This document shows positions 11,564-23,300 of a stretch of 64,000 bases of DNA, piece by piece (the stretch's first letter is position 1; each line of letters opens with the position of its first letter). The stretch is from Calonectria ilicicola. Its lineage: Eukaryota > Ascomycota > Sordariomycetes > Hypocreales > Nectriaceae. A program made the translations under genes and the position numbers. Below the pieces are notes generated by a model. That model searched no databases and was not told the origin of the DNA. It was given only the letters and a program-made list of their open reading frames with translations. The stretch is taken from assembly GCA_020809705.1 (NCBI GenBank), contig CP085826.1, positions 2,914,001-2,978,000 of the forward strand. The letters run 5' to 3'.

Positions 11564-14500
11564 CTACAACAATGATCGGTGTTTTTTTCTATGCCTTAAT
11601 TTATCAGAACTGATACCAACCCTTCCTGATTGCAAAAGGGCCCTGACTGTCTCTGGAAACTTCTTCGAAGCAGCCCAGTAGAGCGGGGTTCTCCCTTTCT
11701 TATCCGTTGAATTCGGATCGACCCTTTCATCTTCGACAAGAAACTTGGTGACCGCCGCGTTACCACGGTAAGCAGCCCGTGAGAGTAAAGTCCTGCCTGT
11801 GCTATCCCTGAGCTCGGGATCAACCTTCCCCAGGCCAATAAGCAATTTTACAGCTTCCACCTGACTATTGTAGATGGCGTAGCGGATTGGTGGCCGGCCT
11901 GCACGATCCATGGCGTTAGGATCGACTCTCTCGCTTTCGAGAAGCAACCTGACGGCTGCGCCATGACCAAAGTATGCAGCCCACGAAAGCGGGGTTCTTC
12001 CATCAATTTCGTCCCGAGAATCCGGGTCTAGTTGTCGGGCCTCTATGGTAAGAGCAAGGAGCCCTGCATCGCCATACGTGGCGAGGTGCGTCAAAATTGT
12101 TCTCTCTTTGGAGAAGGTGAAGTTGCGTCCCAACTCATGAAGGCCATTCTCGTCTGGCTTATAATATGCATATCGAAGTCGAATGGGATTTTCAGTGGGG
12201 AGGCTTGATGCCAATCCTTTTCGAAACTCTTCTATGGCACCCTTGCTCTCATTTGCAATAGCGGCTAATAATGGACAACCATAACGCTCATCCTTCTCTT
12301 CGACGCTAGAGCTGCCTGGTGAACAAATTCTTATCAGTTCCGGCATGTTTGCCTCTGCTAGGATGTAAATCAGGCGTGTGCGAAGAGAATAGCGGCGTAT
12401 TTCATATCTCTCGAGGATGTTGTGCAGGTTTATCCACGTCTCGAGCTTGAGAGTGTGGAGGAAGTCTTTCTGTGATATACCATAGCCACTTGCTTGGTCC
12501 GCGTGGTATAAGCAATTGCGCACAGAATATTTGAGAAGAGGGAATCTCTGAATCACTGATCGGCGGGTTTTTTCTGAGATATCTTGAGGAGACATAGTAG
12601 GGCCCACAAAGGAAGAAATATCGGCCATGTTGTATTTCGTACAGCACCGCTTAAGTCTCTCGTGGCCCTGACCCTGGACATCTTCAACGTCAGGCCAAAT
12701 GCTTCGGAGTCCATTCCCTTTTAGCAGGAAATCGCGAACAGACTCGTGAATGAACTGGACAGTTGCGCACTTGGATTCCGTAACTTCAGCCAATCCTTTA
12801 GAGCAGCTGAGAATAAAGCGCTTCATATCGGCTATTGAGACCTCGTTCTGGTCCCATGGTGGCGGGGCCTCGTCATTTATGCCCGAGAGGACAGCAAAGT
12901 AAAGTTGCTCTGGCTTCAGTGGGACTCTGGCAAATAGAACCCACTGGACGCAGAGGAGAAGTTCATCTCGGTATTGTTGATCCCGTGTCAAGATGTTTCG
13001 GAACAGTTCATGTAGGTCTCCCGGTGTTTCTTGAAGCCTTCGCCGAAGGGCATACATATGGCCGTTGTCATGTTCTTTGTTTAGCATGTCTACTACGAGA
13101 ACGACCCACATGAATACCCCAGCTGCCTTTTCTTGGAGCTCAGTTCTGATCTGCTCTGCAAGCGTGCTTTGCCCAATTTTTAGCTCGCTTTGGATATAGT
13201 CTGTGATATCTTGCGTATGTCCTTCTTGGCCCTCGAGGACTAGGTTAAGCCCAGTGTTGATAGTAATATGTGGGTAATGTCTGCTTGAAAAACATATATA
13301 GAACTTGGGTTGAGGATGTGTATTCATCTTGCTGAGTCCCTCGAAGAAGGATACCATATCGCGAATCTGGTTCTCGTCGCATTCGTCAAGAGCATCAATG
13401 AAGCATGCCACTGAAGACTTCCCTAGATTTTGTATCATTTGCTCAAACAGCTCTTTAAGCACTTCAATGTTCCATTGAATTACCTGATCATCCTTCCATG
13501 TTGGCATGTAGGAGCTAAAAACATGTTGAAGATCGGGAATCTGTTGCAGGAGCTGTAGCAACAAGGACCGATACATTCCGATTGTTGACTTCTCCAAATC
13601 ACCTCCTCGTGCATTGAAGAAGAAGCTAATAATGGTTTTGTCCATACTTCTCCGGGCGGTTCGAAGGATAAATTTCATCAATGTAGATTTCCCTGTTCCT
13701 GGTTTCCCCTTTATCCACATGAATCCATTGTGTGTGTCAAGTTTAGTGGAATCAAGCCAGTGCAAATACTCATCCTTGCGCAGTAACCACTCACAAGTTT
13801 TGGCGTGAGCTTTCTTTATGGTATCGTGACGAGCATCGATTTGGTCAAATCGCAGCGACTGAACAAGTGCCCGTGTTTGCTCCCCATTTATTTCTTTTAT
13901 TCTACCGCTTGATCGTGTTTGTCCTGTAGTTTAATTAGTAATTACCCTCGAGTAAATTTTGAGTACAAAAAACAAACGAGATCTCAATGCTTGAGTCTGC
14001 CTCGGGCGCATGGTTGAAATGAGCTCTTTGGCATACGCGGCCGCTGTGGCGGCTGCGTACCTTTGCCAAAGTTTGTTTTTATGAGAATCAGAATAGTCGC
14101 AGATCCCTCGAATGACTAGACATGGGAAGTGGTCCATCAACCCAGCTGCCTCCATTTCGAAGCATAATACATTGTCCTTTTGGGCCCAAGAGTCTCTCGT
14201 TTTGCCATGTTTCATGACTTGGTTCCCAGAAGCAATCACGCCGTAATGAACTTTTGGGTTCTTATTAGGTCGCAATAGTCTTTTTTGGAGTTTAGATGAA
14301 TCGCATTGTTTGCAATCCTCTTTCAGTTTGTCGTGTTCATAGTCACTCTGGAACAACTGATCCTGAACGGATGGATGAGCATACTCTTCCATCCGTGGGT
14401 GGCGCGCGAGCATCTCAGAGACGAAACCTGGAATCCCAGTAGGTTCTAACTCGTAGCGCGCTCTTAATGTGGCCACGGCCGTCATAATAGCCTGCGGGGG

Positions 14501-15040
14501 ACGAACAGGATTGCTTGTTCTGCAAAACTCGCCCTCTTGGATAGTTTTCCCGAAATCACACTGGACCACTTCATTGCTCACCACAACATCTCCGAGTCGA
14601 ATGTCAGCCTTGGTTGGAACCCCGCCACCAATCCCGACCATAAAGCCCATCTCTATGGAAGGGAAACTTCGGTTTATGTTACTTGCCACTATTGCCGCAT
14701 TGTTTGTGCCGTAGTGTCCTGAAGGCAAGCATGCGATGACAATGTTGAACGGCCCAATATTCCCTAGGGTATATGAGTTGCTATCATTTAACCCACCAGA
14801 GACGCTGTCGTGGACATTGTCCAACATGGCTTGTGCCGCTGCCAGTTCAATTGGGAGCGCGCAGATCCAGGCGACAGTGTAGTTCCCATGACTACGCCCT
14901 AGTAGGTCATCGTTTCCGTTATTGGCTTCTTGTTCCTCATAATTTGATCGCGATCTCTTCGAAGAGCGTGGTCTTTTTTCTTCCGCGTCGAATATCAGGC
15001 TCCTCTTGCGACCGCGATTCTGTGCACCTGAGGCGTCCAT
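11564..15040 (-). CDS. NLR-type STAND receptor: PNP_UDP - NACHT - ankyrin repeats
   Basis: Two exons, 15040-13978 and 13923-11564, joined over a 54-nt intron (GTTTGT donor, TACTAAT branch site, CTACAG acceptor), give 1140 residues. The order is: a basic KRPRSSKRSR stretch (22-31), a possible nuclear signal; a nucleoside phosphorylase-like domain (about 53-345) with VGIGGGVP, RLGDVVVSN, FEMEAAG (E297) and ICDYSD (D315); the linker SLRFDQIDARHDTIKKAHAK; a NACHT ATPase with P-loop GKPGTGKST (427-435) and Walker B CFIDALDECDE (528-538); a helical middle; and four ankyrin repeats of 34 residues each (996-1131). In the family, PNP_UDP is the effector end, NACHT the switch and the repeats the sensor. 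Fungal relatives are tied to non-self recognition, and related PNP-like effectors of bacterial defence act on ATP; activity here is inference. Both catalytic-site motifs look intact and there is no frameshift. Confidence 0.92.
11594..12001 (-). repeat. Four in-register 102-bp ankyrin repeat units
   Basis: The end of the NLR coding sequence is built of four units of exactly 34 residues, each opening with a Gly-Arg (GRTPLSW, GRPPIRY, GRTLLSR, GRTPLYW). The first three carry VDP near the unit end. The units have diverged at many positions, so they are not recent copies. A basic tail (HRKKHRSLL) follows. Confidence 0.9.
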
Positions 15041-15589
15041 TTCACAGCCGCAGATGCGGCTTGGTGTATGGGCTACAGGTGGTTGACGCGCTTAGGAGAT
15101 GGAGCCCACTTTTCTTATCGTTACTCAAGGGCCGCGAATAATGTACACAAAGGAAATACGAGCAGCTGCATGGCGGGTGACTCTCTTGGATAATGTCTTC
15201 AAAAACCAAGGAGCAGCTGGGAAGGAGTCTTATGCGCAGGGGTGTTCGCGCTGCGCGATCCATCTTACCCTGTAATTGGATGGAATTGTTTATGGCTGAG
15301 CTAGCCTAGCGCCTGAGGAGATCGCGAGATTGGAACTTATCTCGATATCGCGACTAGATAGTGAATGAAGGGAGAGACCACGGGGGCACCGTGAAATTGA
15401 GTGAGGAAGGGGCACACGTGAAATTATTTAGATATAGAAATCACATTGGGATTGACGAAGAGCACTTTATGGTCAAGGGGATTAGATAATATATCATTGA
15501 TGCACCAGAGAAAATCTCATCAATTGACATGGCCTGCCAAAGACCTTTTCCAGACGCCCAACTCCGAGTTCGCAATGTTAGTCTCCTGT
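15041..15589. other. Promoter side of the NLR gene and 3' flank of RPF2
   Basis: A short spacer of about 550 bp upstream of the NLR start (- strand) and downstream of the RPF2 stop (- strand). No gene is seen. CGCGA-containing palindromic bits occur near 15315-15355, but no known operator is recognised. Confidence 0.5.
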
Positions 15590-16600
15590 CTATTGCTTTT
15601 GCCTCTTGCTGTCCTCGTCATCAACGACATCCGCCATCTCCTCATCGTCGTGCCGGCTGCGCTTCAAACCCTTCATCTTGCGCAATTGAAGCTGGCTGAG
15701 ATCCTGCTTGCCCAGGTGCACGCGACCAAGCTTATCACCCATAGAGTCGGTGGTGATGTTCTTCTTGGTGCGCTCCTCCAGACCACGAGGCTTCTTCATG
15801 GCGTCCTTGAGCATCGACTCGTCGGCCTCCCTGACTCGACCAACGCGGAAGTCCATGCGAGGACCAATTTCCTCAACCTCAACGCGCGGGAGGCGTTGGC
15901 CGCTGCGCTTGGTGCGGATAAGGTATACTCGTAGGTGAATGGGGGCCTTGGCGTCGCCGTCACCAGCAGTGTCCTCGGCACTGATGGAGACAATGTACTG
16001 CAGACCCTCAACGTCGATCTTATCATTTGGTTCGCCCTTGAAGAAGTCGAGGAACATGCTTTTGGCGAGGGTGTACTCGTTGGAGACGGGGCTCTCAAAG
16101 GCAGTGCCGGCGAAGAGCACCATGGGTCGCAGGCCAACAGCGAACTTCTTGTTCTTGAACTGGGCAATGGTGCGGAAACTCTCTGGGTTAAGGTAAAGCT
16201 CGAGCATATCTAGAACCTTGTAGCTAAAGGTGCGGATAAAGGTAATAGTGTGCGGGCGCTTCTTCTGGCTGCTACCAAAGACGAGCAAGCTGCAGTCGTT
16301 CTTTTCGGAGAAGAATTCGAGCGAGTCGGCATTGTCGAAAGGGTGGATGGGGTTCTTCTTGGTGAACTTCTTGGCCAGAGGCTGGCGCATCTGGAACAGG
16401 TCGTTCAGGGCATCCTGGACAACCTGCGAGCAGGTGGTACCACGGAGGAAGAGGCACGTTTTGGGGTTCTCGACGGCCTTGGGCTCACGCTTCTCGAGCG
16501 CGCGCTTTGAGCGGGCATTACGAGGTTTTCTAGAGCATAGTCAGCAAGATCTGAGGGAAGCGCCATGGATTATATGTAAATCATACACTTGACGGAGCAT
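15590..16600 (-). CDS. RPF2: Ribosome biogenesis protein RPF2 (Brix domain)
   Basis: Two exons, 16600-16587 and 16529-15590, give 317 residues. The first exon codes only four residues plus two bases. The 57-nt intron has a GTATGA donor, a CTGAC branch site and a CTCTAG acceptor, and restores the typical opening MLRQVKPRNARSKRALEKRE. The Brix domain follows, with KTCLFLRGTTCS, a SLEFFSEKNDCSLLVFGS stretch, the long central strand-rich part and RMDFRVGR near the C-terminus. The tail is lysine- and acid-rich (KGLKRSRHDDEE). In yeast, Rpf2 with Rrs1 brings the 5S RNP (5S rRNA, Rpl5, Rpl11) into the pre-60S particle in the nucleolus; the same role is expected. It is divergent from PEX5 with about 0.8 kb between the start codons. 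Confidence 0.93.
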
Positions 16601-17396
16601 TCTGGCGAAAGTTGCTGCTTGTCGGTTCTTATGTAAGAATCTTCATTGGTTCAAGCTTGAACATGAAGCCTTTCAGTATGGAAAAAAAATCCTTATCGAT
16701 AAGACATGGATGGGCCCACCCAGGCTAGCCAAGGTTGCCAAGTGCCAAGGAAGCGACGACTGATGGAGAAAAGGGCCGGTTCTCCGACACAGTGAGTGTG
16801 ATAACTTGGGCAACATGATACAAATTCAAATAATTATCTGAGATATGTAGGAGTACCGGGACTTAGGTTTATATAGATCGCCTCCCGTTAATTTCTTTCT
16901 TTCTTTCTTTAACCCAGTTTGTTGTTGTTTTGGTGTGGTGGTAATTGGCGGGCATGGTGGCTCATCACACACACCAACTCTAACGTGGTCACAAACACTG
17001 TGTGAAGGACCATCGGTCCTTTTTTTTGTCACCCGCCTCGGGACAAACGTCCAGCTCTCCCGTGTCGGTGAGGTCGCGGTGAAAATCCGGCATTGGAAAT
17101 TAAGCAGTCGTCGGCGGTACCCCGCAGTCACGTGGCCACTCCGTTTCGCGGAAGGAATCTACAAGCGGCCGGTCAGCCTCGGTATTTTCCCCGCCGAACA
17201 AGGCATGTTGATCCGGTCCCTGGTTCCAACCTAAGTATTAGCACTTGCTACTCCATCTACTCACTTGTCGTCAACCTCTTTTCAATCACCACGTGCACCT
17301 TTAATCCGGGGCCATCTTTAGAGCGTCGGATCTATTGCCAACTCCCTTCTTTACTCTCAGCAGACTGGACCGATCCATCCGCCCTAATCAATCAAC
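16601..17396. promoter_or_regulatory. Shared promoter region of RPF2 (-) and PEX5 (+)
   Basis: The two start codons face away from each other across 796 bp. CACGTG boxes, which bHLH factors bind, lie at 17129-17134 and 17290-17295 on the PEX5 side. A (TTTC)n run lies near 16892-16911. Whether the boxes are used is not known. Confidence 0.5.
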
Positions 17397-19412
17397 ATGT
17401 CGTTCCTGAGCGGTGGCGGAGAGTGCTCCACGTCTGCGAACCCCCTTAGCCAGCTCCATAAGCATGTTCAAGATGACAAGACCCTGCAGCGCGATAGACT
17501 CGTGGGCAGGGGCCCAGGAGGACAGTTGAACGGCTTCAGAAGTCAGAGTGCCAACGGCCCTCAAGATGAGGTACTCTGGCGGACATCATGGTATATTGTT
17601 GCATTACTAATACAGTCATGATGCCCTTAGATGATGAACGGTTTCCTCAACGGCGGCCCGAGCCTCCAGCAAGAATTTCCCATGCAGCCTGGCCACATCG
17701 GGCCCCTCCACCCTGCCCAAGAGGCCCAAATGCGGGCAAACTCAGCATCTCCCACTTGGGCAGCCGACTTCAACAACCAGCCTGCCATGGAATCGGCGTT
17801 CCAATCCCCGGGCCCTCAATTCAACGCCGAAGAGTTCTCACGCTTCCAGCAGCTTAACGCACAAGGGTCTTCCGCACAGGCTCCCATGCAGAACGCCATG
17901 CCGAGCCAAATGGCACAAAATCGACCGATGATGGGTATGGGAATGGGCATGGGTATGGGCATGATGAACCGAAGCATGGGCTATGGTCAACCCATGTTCC
18001 AGCCAATGTACCAGAACCAGCAGCAGCAGCCCATGGAGCAGCAGCAGCAGCCACCTGAGGGCAAGGGTAAGGGACGACTGGTCGAACTTGATGATAACAA
18101 GTGGGAGGAGCAGTTCGCCCAAATGGAACTGCAAGACAAGGGCAAGGAGAAGGAGGAAAATGCAGCAGAGCGCGAGCTGAACGACATGGACAAAGGCTTG
18201 CACTCTGAAACTAATGAGTTCGGTGACTTCGAATCTATTTGGAAAGGAGCTCAAGCTGAGACGGCTGCGTCTAGGGCCATGGTTAACGAAGAACTATTCG
18301 ACCAATTCGACACCGAGTGGAGCAACAACCTCATGCCCGACTTTGAAGGCATGGGTGATTGGGGCCGCCTCGGTGACCCCGTTATCGACAACTACCTCTT
18401 CGAAGAGGACAACTTTTTCCGAGACGAGAAGAACGCATTCGATGAAGGTGTACGCATCATGAAGGAAGGTGGGAACCTGTCCTTGGCCGCTCTGGCCTTT
18501 GAGGCAGCTGTTCAGCAAAACCCCGAGCATGTTGAAGCTTGGGTGTACTTGGGAACTGCCCAGGCACAGAACGAGAAGGAAACGGCAGCTATCCGAGCCC
18601 TCGAACAGAGTCTTAAACTCGACCCTAACAACTTGGCCGCCCTCATGGGCCTGGCTGTATCTTACACTAATGAAGGTTATGATAGCACAGCATACCGTAC
18701 CCTAGAGCGGTGGTTGTCGGTCAAGTATCCAACCATCCTAAACCCCAAGGACCTGCACCCACCAGCAGAAATGGGCTTCACCGATCGTCAGCAGCTGCAT
18801 GACAAGGTCACTAACATGTTCATCAAGGCTGCCCAGCTGAGCCCTGATGGTGAGCACATGGACCCTGATGTTCAGGTTGGTCTGGGAGTTTTGTTCTATG
18901 GTGCCGAGGACTACGACAAGGCTGTCGACTGCTTCCAGTCGGCCCTTCACTCGTCTGAGTTGGGCACATCAAATCAACAGGAGCAGCTTCACCTCCTTTG
19001 GAACCGACTCGGTGCCACACTCGCCAACAGTGGCCGATCCGAGGAGGCCATTTCCGCATACCAGGAGGCGCTGTCTTTGGCACCCAACTTTGTGCGTGCG
19101 CGCTACAACTTGGGTGTGAGCTGCATCAACATCAACTGTCACCAAGAAGCCGCGTCTCACTTCCTTGCCGCACTCGAGATGCACAAGGCCATTGAAAAGT
19201 CTGGCCGCAGCAAGGCCTACGAGATCCTGGGCGACAGTGCCGGCGGCAGCAACCTCGATGAGACACTCGAGCGCATGTCGGCTCAGAACCGTAGCAGCAC
19301 CCTCTACGACACACTCCGCCGCGTCTTTACCCAGATGGGCCGCCGGGACCTGGCTGAAAAGACGGTGGCTGGCGTCGACCCAGACATTTTCCGCCCCGAG
19401 TTTGACTTCTAA
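17397..19412 (+). CDS. PEX5: Peroxisomal targeting signal 1 receptor PEX5
   Basis: Two exons, 17397-17570 and 17631-19412, give 651 residues; the 60-nt intron has a GTACTC donor, a TACTAAT branch site and a CTTAG acceptor. The N-terminus MSFLSGGGEC carries the conserved Cys10 that is ubiquitinated for receptor recycling. The disordered N-terminal half holds WxxxF-type motifs for docking to Pex14/Pex13 (WAADF, WEEQF and a diverged WSNNL), a methionine-glycine run (MGMGMGMGMGMM) and glutamine runs. The C-terminal half has TPR units, starting around the ALAFEAAVQQNPEHVEAW segment, then LWNRLGATLANSGRSEEA and FVRARYNLGVSC, with the family's end YDTLRRVFTQMGR. It carries SKL-type cargo from the cytosol to the peroxisome matrix. 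Length matches fungal orthologues (about 600-680). Confidence 0.95.
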
Positions 19413-20261
19413 GAAGGTCTCGGGTTGATTATGGAGCAGAGGAGAGAGCGGTTGTGGGGACGGGAAGCCGGTGCACGTTGCTTGGGATAGTTATTGGGAT
19501 TTCGGACGGGAACGGGAACGATATGGATGAAATGGGACACTTGATTGACGATATGATAAAGCACTCACGAAAAGAAATTTGGGGAGTCGTGCGTAAATTA
19601 GCGATGACGTCCTGTAAATGCCTTGCAAAAAGATAATCCGAGACTGAGTATATGCATCCTTTTTAGCTCATACAATGATATATGTATGATGAAGACTTGT
19701 TATCTTTCGTCTGTCCTCCCCCCCTTTCTCCTTCTTCTAATGGAGTGTGAAGCACTCCACCGCTTCGAGTACCCGCATGATTGATTAAAGCAGGGCTTGC
19801 TGCGGTCGTCCGTGTTAAGTGTTCTTGATTTACCTACTTAACCTCACGCAAGGACCGTATCCGGCACATGGCGACCAAAACCCACCCACCTGTTCGCGAG
19901 CATGATGGCTCGTAACCCCACATGCTATGCTCTGGGAGTCAGACATTGCACACGCTACGCACGCTACACGCACACATGCATTTGCTCAATTGTTTGGGGG
20001 GAGGGGGGAGGGGGCAAGACGCCAACGTGTGTCCCGTCTCTGGCTGGATACCACACGCGGAGGGGCAGAAACAAGCAAGTTGGGCATGCAAGTCTCAGTG
20101 GCGGTGGGCACAGACTAAAACTCGTCACAATCTGGGTATCACGACAGCATTGCTAAGAGAAATCCCCCTTCCTTTTGCTTCGCTTCCCTCCCCCCTCCCC
20201 TCGTCTTTCCTCCTGTCCCGTCACACGGAGTGTTTATCCCGCCTGAAACAACGACGGGCGT

Positions 20262-20364
20262 AGGCGAGAGAGAAGAGAGAGAGGGAGTGTGTGTGGGGGA
20301 GAGATAGAGAGATAGAGAAAGGCAGAGAGAGAAAAAAGGAAGAGGGAGAGGGAGAGGGAAGAAG
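20262..20364. repeat. Homopurine (GA-rich) tract
   Basis: About 100 bp on the plus strand are nearly all purine with GAGA, GATAGA and GGGAGA units, interrupted mainly by a gtgtgtgtg run and a few pyrimidines. The minus strand reads as a CT-rich tract like those before fungal transcription starts. Confidence 0.7.
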
Positions 20365-23300
20365 GCCCGTCCGGCGCGATCCCGCACATTGATCGCTGGA
20401 TGGCGCTGTCCGTCCGAGCTCAACAAGAGCAATATACTTAGTTAATGGGCCATATGAGCTATATGGGCTCCCGCAACCCCGCTTCGTGTAGTGTGTACGT
20501 CCATGTGTGTCCTCTGCCGCGTTATTTCTGTGACAGACATGCATCACGCCCTCGACACTATCTCGCAAAGTATCGCGACATGCCCTATCGCCAATGAGAG
20601 CTGTTCCCACCCGCTCAAGCCCTGCCCGAGTCCAGGTACGCGTGAGGAACATGTGGTTGCTTTTCCCCAATGTATTGCCTCACCTTTGGGCGCTACCGAC
20701 ACGCCCCCAGCGGCGGACTGTCCTTTTCCTCATCTTTCCGCGTCCCGCGCCATCGCTGGAGGGCTGCATGTCTCGCAGGGCCACCACCCACCACCCATAA
20801 CCCACAACCACCTACAGTAGGAGGCGCTACACAGGAGCTAAGGCAAATGTCACGACAGGCACAGGACAGACGGGCTGTTAGGTGATCTGCGGGGGGGTGA
20901 GCCCTCCCCTCGGGTTGGGTTGAGTTGCGAGGCTAAGAGAGAAGGGAGAAGAAAAAAAAGAAAACAACGGGCAGAGAGGAAAAAGAAAAGCATCTTACAA
21001 GTAGCAGAAGAGAGAGTAAGACATTTGGGGCTGAAATATCGTCACATTTGACGGTGAATGCAATGGCGGGGTGTGATTACTGATCTCAGGAACTAATCGC
21101 ATCTGATTGGATCTGTTGGTGTGTGAGATGGGCGATGGCACTGTGGCATGCGCCCCTGTTGCAACCACGGCCGGCGAGCTGGAGAGTGGTTGCACGGCTG
21201 TGCACACACTGGCACACTATACACCGGCTGGCCCTATACACTGGCACTGTGTCTTGTACATGCTCAATCAAGCTCGTGCTTGCTTTGCTTGATTTGCTTG
21301 ATTTGCTTGCTTGCTTGCCTGCTTACTCCGAAGCGTCGTCGTCGCGTCGTCCGTCCTCTGCAAGATACCGGCCGATTTCGCCCGATCCGCTAATGAACCA
21401 CTGATCGGACACGGAACGGCCCATCCCAAGTAACCCTGCGCAGCTGGACGATGGCCCTGACACGGGAGCTGTCATGAGGATCGTCCAACGGCCAGGAGCT
21501 CGGGACATTTCAAAGACTTCGGAACCGACGTCAAAATCTGTCAAAAAGGCGAGGCGAGGACCAGGTCATGAGGATGCCTCATTTCTGCAGCCCAAAGCAA
21601 GGATGAGGTGGGGGGAGTAACTTTGCACAATGGGGGAAAATCGAGACATTCTTGACGCCACCGAGCAAGCTGCCTCGTTAGTCAAAATGACAAGAACGGG
21701 AACACATGTGGCCCTGTAGGCCTTGATCGGCACGGACCTGCGGGCTCTGAGAGTCCCAGCTGACGGGATTTGGATCGTGGGGCTGACATCGGGCCTGCTA
21801 GATGTTCCCCATCATGACAATGCCATCACCAACTGTGCTCGCCTTGCCGTGCCGTTCGCTTGCCGTCTCTCCCCATCGTCCTGCAGAAAGAAACAAAAAA
21901 AGAAAAAGAGAGAGAGAAATTGACTAGAGGCAGGGGTTGATGGGGCCTGCTATCATGTCTGACCATCCCCTGAAGCTGCGGGTGCGTAAAAGCAACGAAA
22001 GTTGCATCCACATCATCCCAGGTCAACAAGGCCTAGACCTAAGCCTCACAATTGACAATGGCTTGCCATCAAATCGCGCTGCCTCATTAATAATGGCTAT
22101 GAACCAACGGACCAGGCCTCGCGCCCTCATGAGACAACTTAATGCCTGCCGTTGAACCCATTAGCGCCTCGCAACACATGCCCGTCCCGAGGAGTCCTAC
22201 GCCTCGCCGTCCATGGAAATGCAAGTACCGTATACCGTCTCTATGTCTGAAATGCCATCTCGGGGCCCAACCCGATGGATTGAAGCACGAGATCTACGTC
22301 ATAGCGCACGGTCAAGGCCAAAGCAGCCTCATGTGCGGGGGCACAGCATCTATCCCCTGGCCTGATGCCCCGAAACTTATCGGACTGGTTCCGATCCGTC
22401 GACTCCTGCGTACGTAAGGTCAGACATTGTTGGGTTTCTTTCTATCTTGATGCCCAATTCGTCCATCACGAACTGGAGGGGGACGAGCCAGCCTGGTGAT
22501 TACTATTCTAGAATCCATGATCGCGGCCTGGATCACCAAGTCTTCATTTTCCACCACCTGAAATAGCTAGACCTATTTCGTAACAAATTCTGGCCCTCAC
22601 TGCATTCCTTGAGATTCCATCACTTGAGGCCTTCAGACATGATCTTCGTAGGCGGGTTCTCGATAAAAGAGAGTTTGCACACAAGTGTCCAGCCGCGGCG
22701 TGCACGATCCTGGGCCTCTGACCGAGGAACCTTATTGCTCACCAACGCCCCTTCAGGTACACGATGGACTGCTTTTTGGTCCGGGGAACCCACAAATGTG
22801 GATGTCTAACCGTAGCATCGACCGTGTTGGCGTTCCGCGAGGCTTGCCTATGAGTTGATAGTCGATGAATCTAGTCCAATTTTGGAGAGTGTGTGATACT
22901 TCCAACTAACGCCCCAAACAACGCCAGCAGTGTTACAGTAACAGCAAGGGTGATGTGAAGTGACCCCCCCTAAATTCTCACTATGGGTGGCTTTTTCCGT
23001 CATGGTCAGTATTGAACCGGCCGGACTCGTCACAGGGAGAAGGATTGAGGGAGTGAGCTTGTCTGGTGGAGACATGTATACGCGCATCCCATTCGCCTCG
23101 GGATGGGTACAAATGATTGCTACCAATTTAGCAAAGCGGGACATGACGCTCTACTTTTGCAAACATGTTGCCTTTCCTAGTTTCAGTATCGAGAACGATA
23201 TGCAATGAGCTAGTTCAGAAGAATGGCTTGATGCCGTCAGTCCCATGGCGAGAATAACCACGGGATGGAATGAGTGAGATATCAAGGCTGGGGAGGTTTC

